Source of the DNA: Undaria pinnatifida
Lineage: Eukaryota; Sar; Phaeophyceae; Laminariales; Alariaceae
Direction of reading: 5' to 3'
Length of the DNA stretch: 64,000 nucleotides
NCBI GenBank assembly: GCA_012845835.1
Contig: JABAKD010000013.1
Location: 2,522,415 to 2,586,414, forward strand
A program made the position numbers and the translations under genes. Within the stretch, counting starts at the first letter, position 1. Every line of letters starts with the position of its first letter. Shown piece by piece: positions 1 through 9,277 of this stretch. The notes beneath the pieces are model-generated. The model was not told the origin of the DNA and did not search any database. It saw only the letters and a list, made by a program, of their open reading frames with translations.

Positions 1-254
1 AAAAGAAAAGTAGTACCTGGTACACAACAACACGAATACACGATACTACTGCTATAGACTGTTCGAATGAAAGCACACAGCGCAGCACGACACAGCACCG
101 CAGCGAAGGGCACGGCACCGCACCGCACGGCTCCGCACGGCTCCGCACGGCGCTACGCTGCGCTGCTTGGCTATAGAGTCTATAGCCGGACTGATCTAAG
201 CGGGGCGTGCATTGTGATCCAACAGCGTAGTACCTGATGGTATGTCCAAACCTG
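1..254. other. No gene; short GC-rich tandem repeat
   Basis: No coding exon or RNA gene is visible. Positions 88-157 hold a short array of GCAC-GCTCC units. An 11-base palindrome-like motif (AGTACCTGGTAC) at 12-23 recurs through the window. Confidence 0.5.
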
Positions 255-334
255 GTGTAGTAGTACCGGTATGTCCTATAAGCCTCAAGGTCTTCTCGTT
301 GGTTCGAATCCCGGTGTCATCGGGGAAAAAAACT

Positions 335-1098
335 CTTATGCAATCGGATTTGTCAGTCGAAAACGGCCTTTTTCGACTGAAGCCCAAATCGGGCTTTCTT
401 ACGCAGTCGAAAAAGGTCTTTTTCGACTCCACTTTTTTCGACTGAGAATTGCGACTGGCGAATCAAGTCCAAAACTCGACTTTTTCGACTGGATCAGTCG
501 AAAAACTCAGTCGAAAAAGTTTACAGGTGTTTTTTTAACCGATCGCATCGCTCATCCCACCTCCAAACACACACCCACACGCACACACTCAAACCATGTA
601 CCACACTGCAGTATCATACAAGGCGCTGACGCTGGCTTGGCTATCCCAGCTGTTGCTTCTCGCAGCAAGTCAGCGTGGCGCATTTCTAGTTTTGCTCGCC
701 ATCAGCGTGTATCACACGACGACGGCAGCAGCGCGCGGTCTCGATCCCATGCTGCCAACAACGGCTGCGGCTGCGGTAGCGTTGGCGGCTCTCGGCTGAG
801 TGCAACTCCACGAACTTAGCTTCGGCGGCTTTCGGCTAAGCCCAAAGCCACCAACTCGCTGGGACGGGAGCTCGCCGAGCCGTTGCTCGCGGAGAAAGCG
901 CGAAGCACAGAGCTGCCAACCGATTTCGACTGCTGCTGTACAGCAGTAGTACTCCCTCACAAGAACCACCTCTAGGAAGAGCACAAAAACAATAAAATCG
1001 ACTCGACTGACGACAAGAAGACGGGCCAGAAAAATCAAGTCGAAAAAAGTCCAGTCGAAAAAGGGCCGTTTTCGACTGGCGGAATCCGACTGCATAAG
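335..1098. mobile_element. 764-bp non-autonomous TIR element rich in CAGTCGAAAA motifs
   Basis: The ends are inverted repeats of about 45 bp: 335-380 matches the reverse complement of 1040-1098, both starting CTTATGCA-TCGGATT and running through CAGTCGAAAACGGCC into TTTTTCGACTG. The motif CAGTCGAAAA and its complement occur about a dozen times near both ends (350-520 and 1036-1078), the sort of subterminal repeats transposases bind. The flanks are A-rich SINE sequence, so the target duplication cannot be read with confidence. The interior has a 67-codon hydrophobic frame (596-799), but nothing transposase-like, so mobilisation in trans is inferred. The superfamily is not assigned. Confidence 0.75.
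596..799 (+). CDS. Small hydrophobic ORF inside the TIR element (doubtful)
   Basis: This 67-codon frame starts with ATG and has a hydrophobic N-terminal half (Leu/Ala-rich, about residues 8-40) followed by an Ala-rich end. It could read as a signal peptide or membrane segment. Its position inside a non-autonomous element and its Ala/Leu composition in GC-rich sequence make chance likely. No family is recognised. Confidence 0.12.
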   Translation: MYHTAVSYKALTLAWLSQLLLLAASQRGAFLVLLAISVYHTTTAAARGLDPMLPTTAAAAVALAALG

Positions 1099-1127
1099 AA
1101 ATGGCCTCATGAAAAAATAAGAGCTAT

Positions 1128-1290
1128 CAATGTGACTTTGTGGTATTCTGTTAATAGTAGATTGTGGTCTTCTATTAATAGTAGATTGACTGTCCGCTTA
1201 TGAGCCTGGTTTTCGTTGGTTGAATCCAGGGGTCATATTAGAAAAAGAAGCGATCCTCACGAAAAAATAGATATATATATATATATACAA
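1128..1290 (+). repeat. tRNA-derived SINE copy
   Basis: The copy starts AATGTGACTTTGTGGT and contains an internal duplication of the box A part (GTGGTCTTCTATTAATAGTAG). It then has TAGACTGTCCGCTTATGAGCC, a B-box-like GGTTGAATCC and the family tail with A-runs, and ends in an (AT)n tract (1268-1287). Pol III-type internal promoter elements are recognisable but mutated. Confidence 0.65.
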
Positions 1291-1854
1291 GGGCTTCGCT
1301 CGCGGGCGGCTGGGCGCCGCCCGCTACGCTTGCGGAAGGAGGAATAGACATTCAGTAGAAAGGCGGAAAAGAAGCACAAATGGCGCAACTGGCGACTTGA
1401 AAATGCCAAGAGGTCCATATATAGTACAACGGTACAGGATAGAGACGATTATGATTATGAGTTTGTTATTATCATCCATTCGCCCAATCCATGATGGGCA
1501 AGTCGGAGGACTTCCTTGGCATATCCTTCCACCTCTCAGGTAGCGCCTATGTAGGTCCTGCACACTTCAATAGCTCTCTCTCTCTAAGTCGATCATCAAC
1601 AATAAATTATCGCAGTGCATAAACACCAGGCACGCGCTTGTCAAGGATAGAGACAGGAAAACTACAACTTAAGATGTAAAGGAGCGCAGTGCCAAAAAAA
1701 ACATGCTGGAAGCAGGAACTTGAACGCACACACCGCAAACATGTGAAGTACATTTGTATTCCTGAAAGACGAAGAGCACGCATTTAGGCATAGTTCTCAA
1801 AGAACGATGCTGGTATAATAAACCACAACTTAACGTTCTATAAAGAACGTGCTG
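1291..1854. other. Intergenic, nothing recognised
   Basis: No coding frame, RNA gene or repeat unit stands out. The last part lies just past the stop codon of the minus-strand cysteine-rich gene and should hold its 3' untranslated region. Confidence 0.4.
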
Positions 1855-2001
1855 TCAACATTGCTTCCGAAGGAGCATGCAGGCTTGCTTGGACTCTTCC
1901 TCCTCAGCGGAGGTACCCAGCACCTTGCACTCTTGTTTTTTGTCGATGGTCTTGTGGATCTGTCCACAAACGTTGAAGCAGGGCGGGAGAACGTCGATAA
2001 G
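1855..2001 (-). CDS. Cysteine-rich protein gene, probable last exon
   Basis: On the minus strand an open frame of about 49 codons ends in TGA at 1857-1855. It is rich in Cys, Lys and Glu: a Cys-x3-Cys pair near the start, a run of five acidic residues (AEEEE), and a C-terminal Cys just before the stop. Composition differs from the surrounding DNA and looks coding. The upstream end is set by the TRIM element that starts at 2002. If TRIM and one 4-base target copy are ignored, the frame stays open another ~17 codons (to about 2430), so TRIM sits in this exon or just before its acceptor. Linkage to the two upstream exons is inferred from strand, spacing and composition. Confidence 0.45.
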   Translation of the reverse strand, partial: LIDVLPPCFNVCGQIHKTIDKKQECKVLGTSAEEEESKQACMLLRKQC

Positions 2002-2084
2002 TGTCAAGGAATTAGTGGGGTATTAGTCCGTTTGACCACTTGCACAGGTTAACCAATAGCTTACCCAAACTAAGCCTTATAACA
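2002..2084 (-). repeat. TRIM LTR (3' LTR on the minus strand)
   Basis: The 83-bp LTR copy is bordered on its left by GATAAG, whose last four bases match the right flank of the element. Confidence 0.8.
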
Positions 2085-2227
2085 CTCTCCCCCCCTTAAA
2101 CGGCGGGATAGAAGGTCGGCCGTATATACGGGCGGACCTGTCATTTATCCAAGCCGTTTCATTTCCTGGGTAAGCCGGGGAGAGTATTTTTCAAGTTCGC
2201 CATGGGAAAATCTGAAAAAGTTTATTA

Positions 2228-2257
2228 TGGTGGATGTGGGGATCGAACCCACGACCC
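2228..2257 (-). other. tRNA-like 3' segment inside TRIM
   Basis: Read on the minus strand this has a perfect T-arm (GTGGG, loop TTCGATC, CCCAC) followed by ATCCACCA, as at the 3' end of a tRNA with CCA. No matching 5' half or convincing anticodon arm precedes it, so it is not called a tRNA gene. It may be captured primer tRNA sequence. Confidence 0.55.
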
Positions 2258-2287
2258 AAAAACCCATGGTCTGTCGACGACGCCATT

Positions 2288-2373
2288 TGTTAAGGTATTA
2301 GTGGGGTACTTTTAGTCCGTTTGACCACTTGCACAGGTTAACCAATAGCTTACCCAAACTAAGCCTTATAACA
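2288..2373 (-). repeat. TRIM LTR (5' LTR on the minus strand)
   Basis: The 86-bp LTR copy differs from its partner by one 3-base indel and a few substitutions. It is followed on the right by TAAG. Confidence 0.8.
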
Positions 2374-2609
2374 TAAGTATGTGTAAAAAAGTATTCGTAC
2401 TTCTCTCCAGCAGACGTCGTAACCATCCAAATTATTGGAGCTCCTTACGCTGTTAGTAATTGTTGTGGTATTGTTGTACTTGCTCTTGGTACTTGGAAAA
2501 AGAGCCGCACTTCATAGACTATATCCGCACGCCATCCCCTAGTCTTGAGCAAGAGACATGGATGTCTCGACTCGTGACACACAGGACGCAAGATAAGAGT
2601 AGAACGTAC

Positions 2610-2777
2610 CTCGATGTCGAACGCCCTCGTGGCACCGTGGGAATGGAATGCGGGATGTATATCGAGCAAGTGGTCGCCTGCCTTCTTCAGGAGGTCACCG
2701 ACCTTGATGTCGCCGGTGCACTTCGTGTTTATGTCCTCGCCGACTTGGCGGCCCTCGGCGGCTGCTTCGCAGGGATT
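2610..2777 (-). CDS. Cysteine-rich protein gene, internal exon
   Basis: A 168-nt (56-codon) open block on the minus strand is bounded by a good acceptor (TTTGCAG before 2777) and a good donor (GAG|GTACGTT after 2610). Both ends fall between codons. The peptide has two Cys and reads like a soluble protein (Glu/Lys/Asp-rich with HLLDIHPAFHSHG near the middle). Its phase fits the phase-0 end of the exon at 4218-3829. No family is recognised. Confidence 0.5.
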
Positions 2778-3199
2778 CTGCAAACGACAACAACGGATGG
2801 GAATACCTTGCGTTCAGTGAATGTTCAAAATAGTAAGGCCACGTAGCTGTCGTCGATTTCCAAAGTTGGAAAGGAAGTCGTACAATTTAACACTGCTGTT
2901 GTAATGAAAGCGGTCGTTTATGGGCAAAGCCCTGCCTGGTACCACAACGTTGCTAACACCTATGAAACCACCACTGGGACAGGAACGAACGGGATTCACA
3001 GTCGCAACTGGTAAGCGTAAGCCCCGGTATATTGCTATATAAGGCCTACCGGCGGAATACCGACAACGAAGGGTAAGAGACAGTACCTGCTGTATATATT
3101 GTTCGGTACTACTCTATTACTGCTGCTATCAACACTATTATGACCGACGTGTACTGCGATTCCTGAAGAGGTTGCGCACCCTACTTGTACTCGTTAATA

Positions 3200-3800
3200 C
3201 AAAGAGTTCATGTGGTTGTATGAAAAATGAGTAACAGTAGTAGTACACCGCGTCACTACATGAACAACTCGCTAACCCCAATCACGGGACTGCTCTCCAG
3301 CATCACCCAGGTTAACTTCAGCTTCTGTTTACTGCTATATATCAACCTCCAGTGTGTACTGCGACTGGTGCTGAGGTATCATGCTGCTGTGTTATTTATT
3401 ACTGCATGGACCATTTTTACAACCCTGGCTGACCCCCGTGATGAGACTTGCCCGTTTTCATTGCGTCTTACATGTATAGATACCACGTAGTCGTAGTCGT
3501 ACATCCAAAACGTGTGTTTATATCACAGCACAAAGCGTCACTGCATGAACCACTTGTTCAACCCCCGCTTACCCCGATGACGGGACTGCCCCGTACTCGT
3601 AGTCGTACATACATGAAGTAAGTGTGTTTGGCTGTACGTATGAAAAAGAAATCGCATCACACAGCGTCACTGCAAAGGTCTACTCGTAGACCTGAGTACT
3701 TGTACAATTCCCGCTTACACCGCGATGACGGGACTGCCCCGTACACGTATCATACTCGTACATGCAAAAGTGTGTTTGTACGCATGAAAAAGAAATCACA
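3200..3800. repeat. Degenerate tandem repeat in an intron
   Basis: Blocks such as GATGACGGGACTGCCCCGTA, GTCGTACATAC, GTATGAAAAAGAAATC and AGCGTCACTGCA recur about every 110-160 bp (near 3228, 3515, 3640 and 3780). This fills much of the putative intron 3828-2778. Confidence 0.55.
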
Positions 3801-3828
3801 GCACAACAACAGAAGAAATGTAACTCAC

Positions 3829-4218
3829 GTTTCGTCGAGCTCTCAGCTCCTTCGTTAGGGACGCCGATCGAAGGTGATCACAGGTGTCCGCGTCACACCA
3901 GTCACACACACGAGGGTTGTCGCCGCTTCCCCAGTGCTTCTTGTTAAGGTTATGAAAAGCTTGGCACGTGGAAGGCTCGTCACTCCTGCAGGTGTCGCAG
4001 ACAGCGTACTGGGAACTCCTGTTTCTCCTATTTCGTGCGATGAGGAAGCCGTCACAACCCTTGCTCGGGCACGGCCAATCAGGATTGCCAGAAGAAGCTG
4101 AGTCCCGTTCTTGCCCGACCAGCTTCCACACGCCTGATCCTGAACCTCCACCACCCCCACTGTTGGCGGAGCCTCCTCCCGCACTAGCCTTGGTCCGCTT
4201 CGCAAATTTCAACTTCAA
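3829..4218 (-). CDS. Cysteine-rich protein gene, first exon
   Basis: A 130-codon exon opens with ATG at 4218 and ends in a strong donor (AAC|GTGAGT, phase 0). The basic N-terminus is followed by a Ser/Gly-rich linker (about residues 13-30). A zinc-binding-like section follows: CPSKGC near residue 50, VCDTC near 73, a Cys near 84, then VCDWCDADTCDH near 104-115. These pairs could bind two zinc ions, but I do not recognise the family. The upstream DNA (4219-4262) has two copies of a CAAATTTCAA-type block. It probably joins to 2777-2610 across a 1,051-nt intron (phase 0 on both sides). Confidence 0.5.
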
Positions 4219-4360
4219 ATTGTTATTGCCGATCCGGCAAATTTCAAATTCAAATTGTTTGCAGCCGTCAACGGCAATTCCCTCTCAACAGCCAGCAATA
4301 AAATTGGCCAACTTCAAATAAAAGTGCAAAAAAGAAGTTGCTGAAAAAGCAAAATAAAAA

Positions 4361-4790
4361 TATCAGAGAGCAAGCAGTAAAGATCAGAGAATGAGAGCTA
4401 AAAAGTAAGTAAGAATGAGACTAGGGAAAGCAAGGAAGGCAAGGAACTTCGGGACGGTTCTTTCCCCCAGCAACTAATTTTCTTTTCGGCAATTACGTGC
4501 TGAGAAGGGCTGAGAGGGGGGAGGATATGCCGAGCGAGACGTCCGAAGGGGGCGAGGTCTAGGTAAAGTTGTATATCAGAGAGCAAGCAGTAAAGATCAG
4601 AGAATGAGAGCTAAAAAGTAAGTAAGAATGAGACTAGGGAAAGCAAGGAAGGCAAGGAACTTCGGGACGGTTCTTTTCCCCAGCAACTAATTTTCTTTTC
4701 GGCAATTACGTGCTGAGAAGGGCTGAGAGGGGGGAGGATATGCCGAGCGAGACGTCCGAAGGGGGCGAGGTCTAGGTATATAGTTGTATA
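4361..4790. repeat. 213-bp tandem duplication
   Basis: Unit 1 (4361-4573) and unit 2 (4574-4790) both start TATCAGAGAGCAAGC. They differ by only about one substitution in the body and a few bases at the end, so the duplication is young. No gene lies inside. Confidence 0.85.
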
Positions 4791-4834
4791 TGTAAAAATG
4801 TACTGGTAGATACACCACTGCTGCTGTGACATGT

Positions 4835-5217
4835 TGTGTATGTATCTCTGTCTTAGAGTTGGCGGCCTCAGAGCCCCACATCGGCACGGCAAAAATCATA
4901 GGCGTAAAATCGTACCTGGTATATGTGAGACGATAATAATGAAAAAAGGAGGTACAGACAGATATATATGTTAAAATTGCGGTAAACCGCGCTACCAACT
5001 TATTTCGTAAGGTATTCTGTACATACCGTCATGCATGATCGCCTCCCAACCTGTGCCAAGCAAAGCATGACTGACGAAGTAACGTAATTGAACGCGTGTA
5101 CACTGTCAATAATAAGCGTTCCTTTCAAAACAATAACGATTTGCATTTATCAATTTCGTTCTCAATGGCGGTGACATTGCATGACCACATCACCTCGCCT
5201 GTTGTATTTGGCAATAT
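4835..5217 (+). repeat. Dispersed ~380-bp repeat, left part (target of the Ngaro-like element)
   Basis: This matches the reverse complement of the tandem units at 35.0-35.7 kb: TATGTATCTCTGTCTTA near 4838, TTAAAATTGCGGTA near 4972, AAGCGTTCCTTTCAAAACAA near 5115, GGTGACATTGCATGACC near 5169 and CACCTCGCCTGTTGTATTTG near 5191. The sequence stops being repeat at 5217 and resumes at 11109 after the insertion. Confidence 0.75.
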
Positions 5218-5441
5218 GCAGAATATTATCGAAGTATGAGAAAATATGGGTTTTGTACGTACGTAGTAAGAAGATTGACTAATCAGATCAGTGCGGTAAT
5301 TCATAGTCGTGTGAGCGATAGCATTGGGTACACCTGACCCAGCTGTGTAGGCGACGACCTGCACGCGGAGCGCGTAGGTGAGCATAGTCAGAGCTACAGG
5401 TCCAAGGTGTGATACAGACTAGTTTAAGCCTAGTTTAAGTT
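5218..5441 (+). repeat. Split direct repeat A1
   Basis: The 224-bp left terminal repeat matches 10171-10387 over its length, including CATTGGGTACACCTG and GCTACAGGTCCAAGGTGTGA. Confidence 0.85.
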
Positions 5442-5442
5442 C

Positions 5443-6924
5443 ATGCACTCCCCGACGATGGAGGAGTGCAAGTCACCGGAGGCTGAAGCTCTCGTGGCTG
5501 CTGCTGTACGCGGTCATAAATTAATAATCAGGCCGCCTCGGCTGCTGCGCGAATCGAGGCTCATGCTACTGTCGCTGCTGTGCAAGCTGGGGTCGACAAA
5601 CGCCGTGCCGAAGCTCTGGCTGCTGTGCAAGCTGAGTCCGAAGGTCGCCGTGCCGCAGCCGCTTCGGCTGTTGCTACTGCTGCGTCTGCCACCGCGGCAC
5701 CATCTTTGCTCAGCCCCAGTCCCGCTGTGTCCGAGGCTGCGGGGGTAACATCGGCTGAAGTGCTGCACTGTCTAGGGCAGGTGTTTGGCGAGTTTGCTCG
5801 GATAGACAGAGACGTGATCCGCCTCAAGTCGGCGATGGATCAACTGCTTGCCTCCTTTGGAACCCTGCAGGATGCGGTGGCAGGTGGCTCGTCTAAAACC
5901 AAGAACGTCGAAGCCATACTCCAGCAGTTCATAGACAACTTTGCCGATCGGCAGCCGGCCCCGCGGGACAGTGCGGACGCGAGGGAGCGCCACGTCCAAA
6001 GGTCGCAGTTAACTGACGACACTGCGCTATGGAAAACGATGGCGTCCAGAAAACATTGGGTGCTCCGCGGGCGCATACCTCCCAACATTGGCGACTCGGC
6101 AGCGGATATCCAGTCCTTCGTAGGCGAGGCCGTCAACGTCACGACGGCAGTGGCTACCCAGCTCCGCGCGATCAGTGACTTTGACGTTCGTGCGTACGGG
6201 CCGCGCGCGGAAGGGATGGTCGACCACCTGCTGATGGTCGCTTACCGCCTCGATTTCTTGCGCCGGGCTCTTGTGGCGGTCCTGTCTGTTGGGTTTTCCC
6301 TCGACAGCGACGGCGACCGCCATTGCCGGGAGAGGGTGGCAACGATCGATGCCGCCTTCACGACAGCGTGCCGACCTACGCCGGCACACCCTTAGCTATA
6401 TTTTCCTGCTCTCTGGCTCCGCGGCACGGGCTCTCATGAACAAGATGGTAAACGACGATCTTCGCCTGTGGGTCAACGACCTCATGCGATTTGCACAGCA
6501 AATATGTCGTTTGATGGTGCCCCCTCCGTCCGACTTCACGTTCTCGATGCCGCCCGTGCTTTCGCTCAAGCGCACGAGCGCCTTTTGCTCTAGCGGGGGT
6601 GACGTGCTCAAGCTCGTCGAAGGATTGCACGTCCCCCGCGAAAGCCAGGACGGGCCATCCAAGAGGAAAAGCAACCCGGCCAACCCCGGTACACCACGGA
6701 AAAAAATCGCTGCCCAGTGCCGACAGTTTGCTTCTCTGGGCCGATGCCGGTTATCTAACTGCAAATTCTCGCATTCGGCTCTCCCGGCCGACGCCACTTC
6801 ACCTGTTGCTCTTCGCGACAGTGGCAGTTCGGCGGCGCCGGCTGGTGGGTCGCGGGCGTTGGTGCTGCGGTCAGAGCCCCGCGGTGGGTCCGGGGGTGGT
6901 AGTGGCGGCGCTGGTTCTGGATGA
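5443..6924 (+). pseudogene. Gag-like ORF1 of the Ngaro-like element, two frameshifts
   Basis: The likely start is the ATG at 5443, two bases after A1. The first ~25 codons run in one frame, then the reading continues in a second frame from about 5520 (an Ala/Glu/Arg-rich stretch, probably coiled coil) to 6395. It then shifts again, about 6385, into the frame that ends at 6924. The last part has a CCCH zinc finger (C-x8-C-x4-C-x3-H: CRQFASLGRC, then CKFSH) near 6716-6775, as in nucleocapsid proteins of DIRS-type elements, and then a Gly/Ser-rich tail. The product would package the element's RNA. The middle part is a helical capsid-like region by position only. Confidence 0.7.
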
Positions 6925-7249
6925 GGACACGGTCCCTTCCTGTCGGTTGGGCCAACACCTGGGGGGGGGCGGCTGCTGAGCTTGCCGTTGGTAGAGCGGT
7001 GACGGCGCCGGGGGCCAGCGGGGGTGCGGGGGACCAGCCGGCCACGCAAGGTGTAGGGGGGGGGCTGCGTGGGCGTGCGTTGGTAGCTTTGGCTGGCGAT
7101 GAGGGTGTGGGGCGTGCTCGCGTGGCGGTGGCTCCGGGCTCGGTCCCCTTCGGCGAGAAAGGTACGGTTTCTTGTGTGCGTGTGCGTGAGTTGCCGGCTG
7201 ACTTTCTGCGTGTACAAGGGGCGGTTGATGGTGTACGTTCGAGGGTGCC

Positions 7250-8650
7250 TTGCGATTCGTTGCGGTCGACGCTTGGTTGGATGCTCGGGCGGTTGTGGTG
7301 CAGTCGATGGCCGAGAAAGGCTCCGCGAGCCTCGGTCATCTCGCCTCGGCAAACTCCCCCCTCTTGAGACAGTGTCCGGGCAGCGTTGCCCTTTTCACGT
7401 CCACCATCGGCTCCTCACTGTTTTTGTCGCATATTAACGTGAATACCGTACGGCACTGGTCTGGATCCGTCAAGCAATTTCCCTCTATTTCCTTACTACC
7501 TCGCGTGTTGGCGCCGGGCGCACCAGTGGGGGTATCAGGAGGGGGGGATCTGACCGCTGAAATCGCGTATGGTGTTCACCCGGGAATCGCACAACACGAC
7601 GTCGCGATCCACGAAAAAATCTGCGAGGACGTCGTGTACGGCCGCGCGTTGGTATTTTATCTGCGTTTCGCTGGCGGAATTTTGAAGCTTCGTATTTCAC
7701 CGCTTAGCGTCGTTCTCGAACCCAAATTTCGGATTATTCACGATCTCACGTTTGCGCGCGCGGGGGGTCGGGCCAGTGTTAACGGTGACACGGAGTTTGA
7801 TTCCGCGCCGCCGTCCGAGCTCGGCCACGTGCTTCGTGAGGTTTTACTGCGGGTGATGTTATTTAGGCAGACCCACGGTAGTAGTGCCCAAATCCTCTTG
7901 TGCCGTGTGGACGTCAAAGATGTGTTTCGACGGGTTTTGGTTGACCCGGCAGGTGCGCCAGCTTTCGGTTACGTGTTCGGAGATCGCGCCGTCGTAGATT
8001 CACGCTTGCAATTTGGGTGGCGTAATAGCCCGGGGTTTTGGGGGTTGATGGCATCCGCGCTCGAGCATGCTCACACCCTTTCTACGTTTCAAGGCACAGA
8101 TGTTTCCCAAAAAGAGGCTGCTGCCGTCGCGCACGTCGGAATTTCCCCGCCGCGGGGTGTTCCAGTTGTCTCAATCCCGGGTGATTGCGGGCCTGTTTCT
8201 GGCTCTGGTGGCAACGCCGGGAACTACTCCTTTGTGAGGTATTACGTAGAGGATGGCATTCTCGTCGAGTTGCGATGGTGGCCGGACGATCGCCGTTGTT
8301 TGCGCGCTGTCCAGTCGCTGGCATCGGACCATGTTTGCTTGTTGGCCGAACGTGGTGTCTCTGTTCCGCCCCTCCTGTCCGATAAAAAAGTCACTGATTG
8401 GGACACCCAACTGGAGGTGTTGGGTTGGATCATTGACACGGAGGCGCTTACGGTTACGTTGCCGTCCCATAAGCGCCTCAAGCTGCAAAAGCTCCTTGCG
8501 GAGTGGCCCTCGTCTCGTACATCCGCTTCGCAGGTGTCGCAGCTCGTTGGCGTCCTTATACATGTCTCCTTTGCTGTGCGTCCGGGGCGGTTTTTCGTGC
8601 ACCGTTTGTTGGCTTCGGTGGGTATGCCGAGTAATATCTGCCGGAGCTGA
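7250..8650 (+). pseudogene. Reverse transcriptase part of the Ngaro-like element
   Basis: A 466-codon open frame carries the RT motifs in order: KFRIIHDLTF (about residue 157), motif A with Asp (CRVDVKDVFRR, ~216), motif B (FGWRNSPGFWG, ~253), motif C as YYVEDGIL (~330) and the thumb (VGVLIHVSFAVRPGRFF, ~430). The usual YVDD is YVED here, so one catalytic aspartate is glutamate. The start is uncertain, as the true N-terminus may lie upstream of 7250. The frame ends at 8650 and homology continues in another frame (RNase H), so at least one frameshift has occurred. It would copy the element RNA to DNA. Confidence 0.8.
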
Positions 8651-9262
8651 TTTTGGTTTTCGTACGGCCAACCTCGGGCGGCGCCTCATCTTGGGACCCG
8701 AGTTTCAATGGGACCTCGAGTTTCGGCGGTGGTTTATTGAGGAGGGATTGGACGCGCGCGGAGGAGCCTTGTCGGCTCCGATGTATCATTTGCTTGAGCG
8801 CCCCTCCCAACGTACTCTGTTTTCGGATGCATCCAACACCGCTGTCGGGGGTTTCTGCCTTGAAACTGGGGTGCACTGGAGATACGATATTGACGCCGGG
8901 GAACGATCTCGCTTTTGCGGGTCGAGCAAGTCAGTTGCAGGCGAGAACGATATATCGACTAACGTCCCCTAACTGCTAGGTATGGTCGTCTCCGCGTGGG
9001 TCCTCGTATCTCCGTGCGCCGAGCGCCCGGACGCGTTGAGGGACAGCGTGTTGTGGCGTGGCGACAACGAAGCAGCCGTAGAGTGGGTGCGGCGTTGTTG
9101 AGGCGGGAAGGAGCCAAGATCGGGCGCGTTGATGCGCCTCCTTTGTGTGCTCGAATTATCCTCTCGTTGGCACTCTGACGCGAAACACGTACGGGGTATT
9201 TTTAACGTTGCCGCGGACGGTATCTCACACTGGGATCGCGCTTCCGTCCTCGTTAACATGCG
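8641..9262 (+). pseudogene. RNase H region of the Ngaro-like element, broken
   Basis: From about 8641 the reading continues in the frame that stops at 8972 and contains LFSDASNTAVGG (8814-8850), an RNase H-type first Asp strand. Past a frameshift near 8970, GDNEAAVEWVRRC (~9060-9105) supplies another conserved Asp. HVRGIFNVAADGISHW (~9185-9235) is the usual C-terminal His/Asp motif of RNase H in DIRS-type elements. An in-frame TGA at about 9100 and the frameshifts make it nonfunctional. Confidence 0.7.
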
Positions 9263-9277
9263 TGCTGTCCGTGAGAT

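Larger units (their letters stand above)
255..1127 (+). repeat. tRNA-derived SINE split by a nested element
   Basis: The left part (255-334) has the 3' half of a tRNA-like head: a B box (GGTTCGAATCC near 300) and then the tail GTGTCATCGGGG plus an A-run. The right part (1099-1127) carries the SINE continuation CCTCATGAAAAAAT. The two parts are contiguous in the other copies of this family (12.6-13.3 kb), so the 335-1098 element is nested in this copy. The head's 5' end is degraded. The family is related to none of the SINEs at 52.6 and 56.7 kb. Confidence 0.7.
2002..2373 (-). mobile_element. TRIM-like miniature LTR retrotransposon (372 bp)
   Basis: Two direct repeats of 83 and 86 bp (2002-2084 and 2288-2373) are nearly identical. 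On the minus strand they begin TGTTATAAGG and end CCTTAACA or CCTTGACA, the TGTTA...TAACA ends usual for LTRs. The 4-base flank TAAG is present on both sides as target duplication. After the minus-strand 5' LTR, two bases precede TGGCGTCGTCGACAGACC, placed and starting like a primer-binding site. A polypurine tract (AAGGGGGGGAGAG) lies directly before the 3' LTR. The 203-bp interior has no coding capacity. This is the layout of terminal-repeat retrotransposons in miniature, here unusually small. It needs a partner's enzymes to move. Confidence 0.8.

Noticed and set aside
2228-2290. tRNA gene on the minus strand
   Set aside because: Only the T-arm and acceptor end fold; there is no D-arm or anticodon stem, and it lies inside the TRIM.
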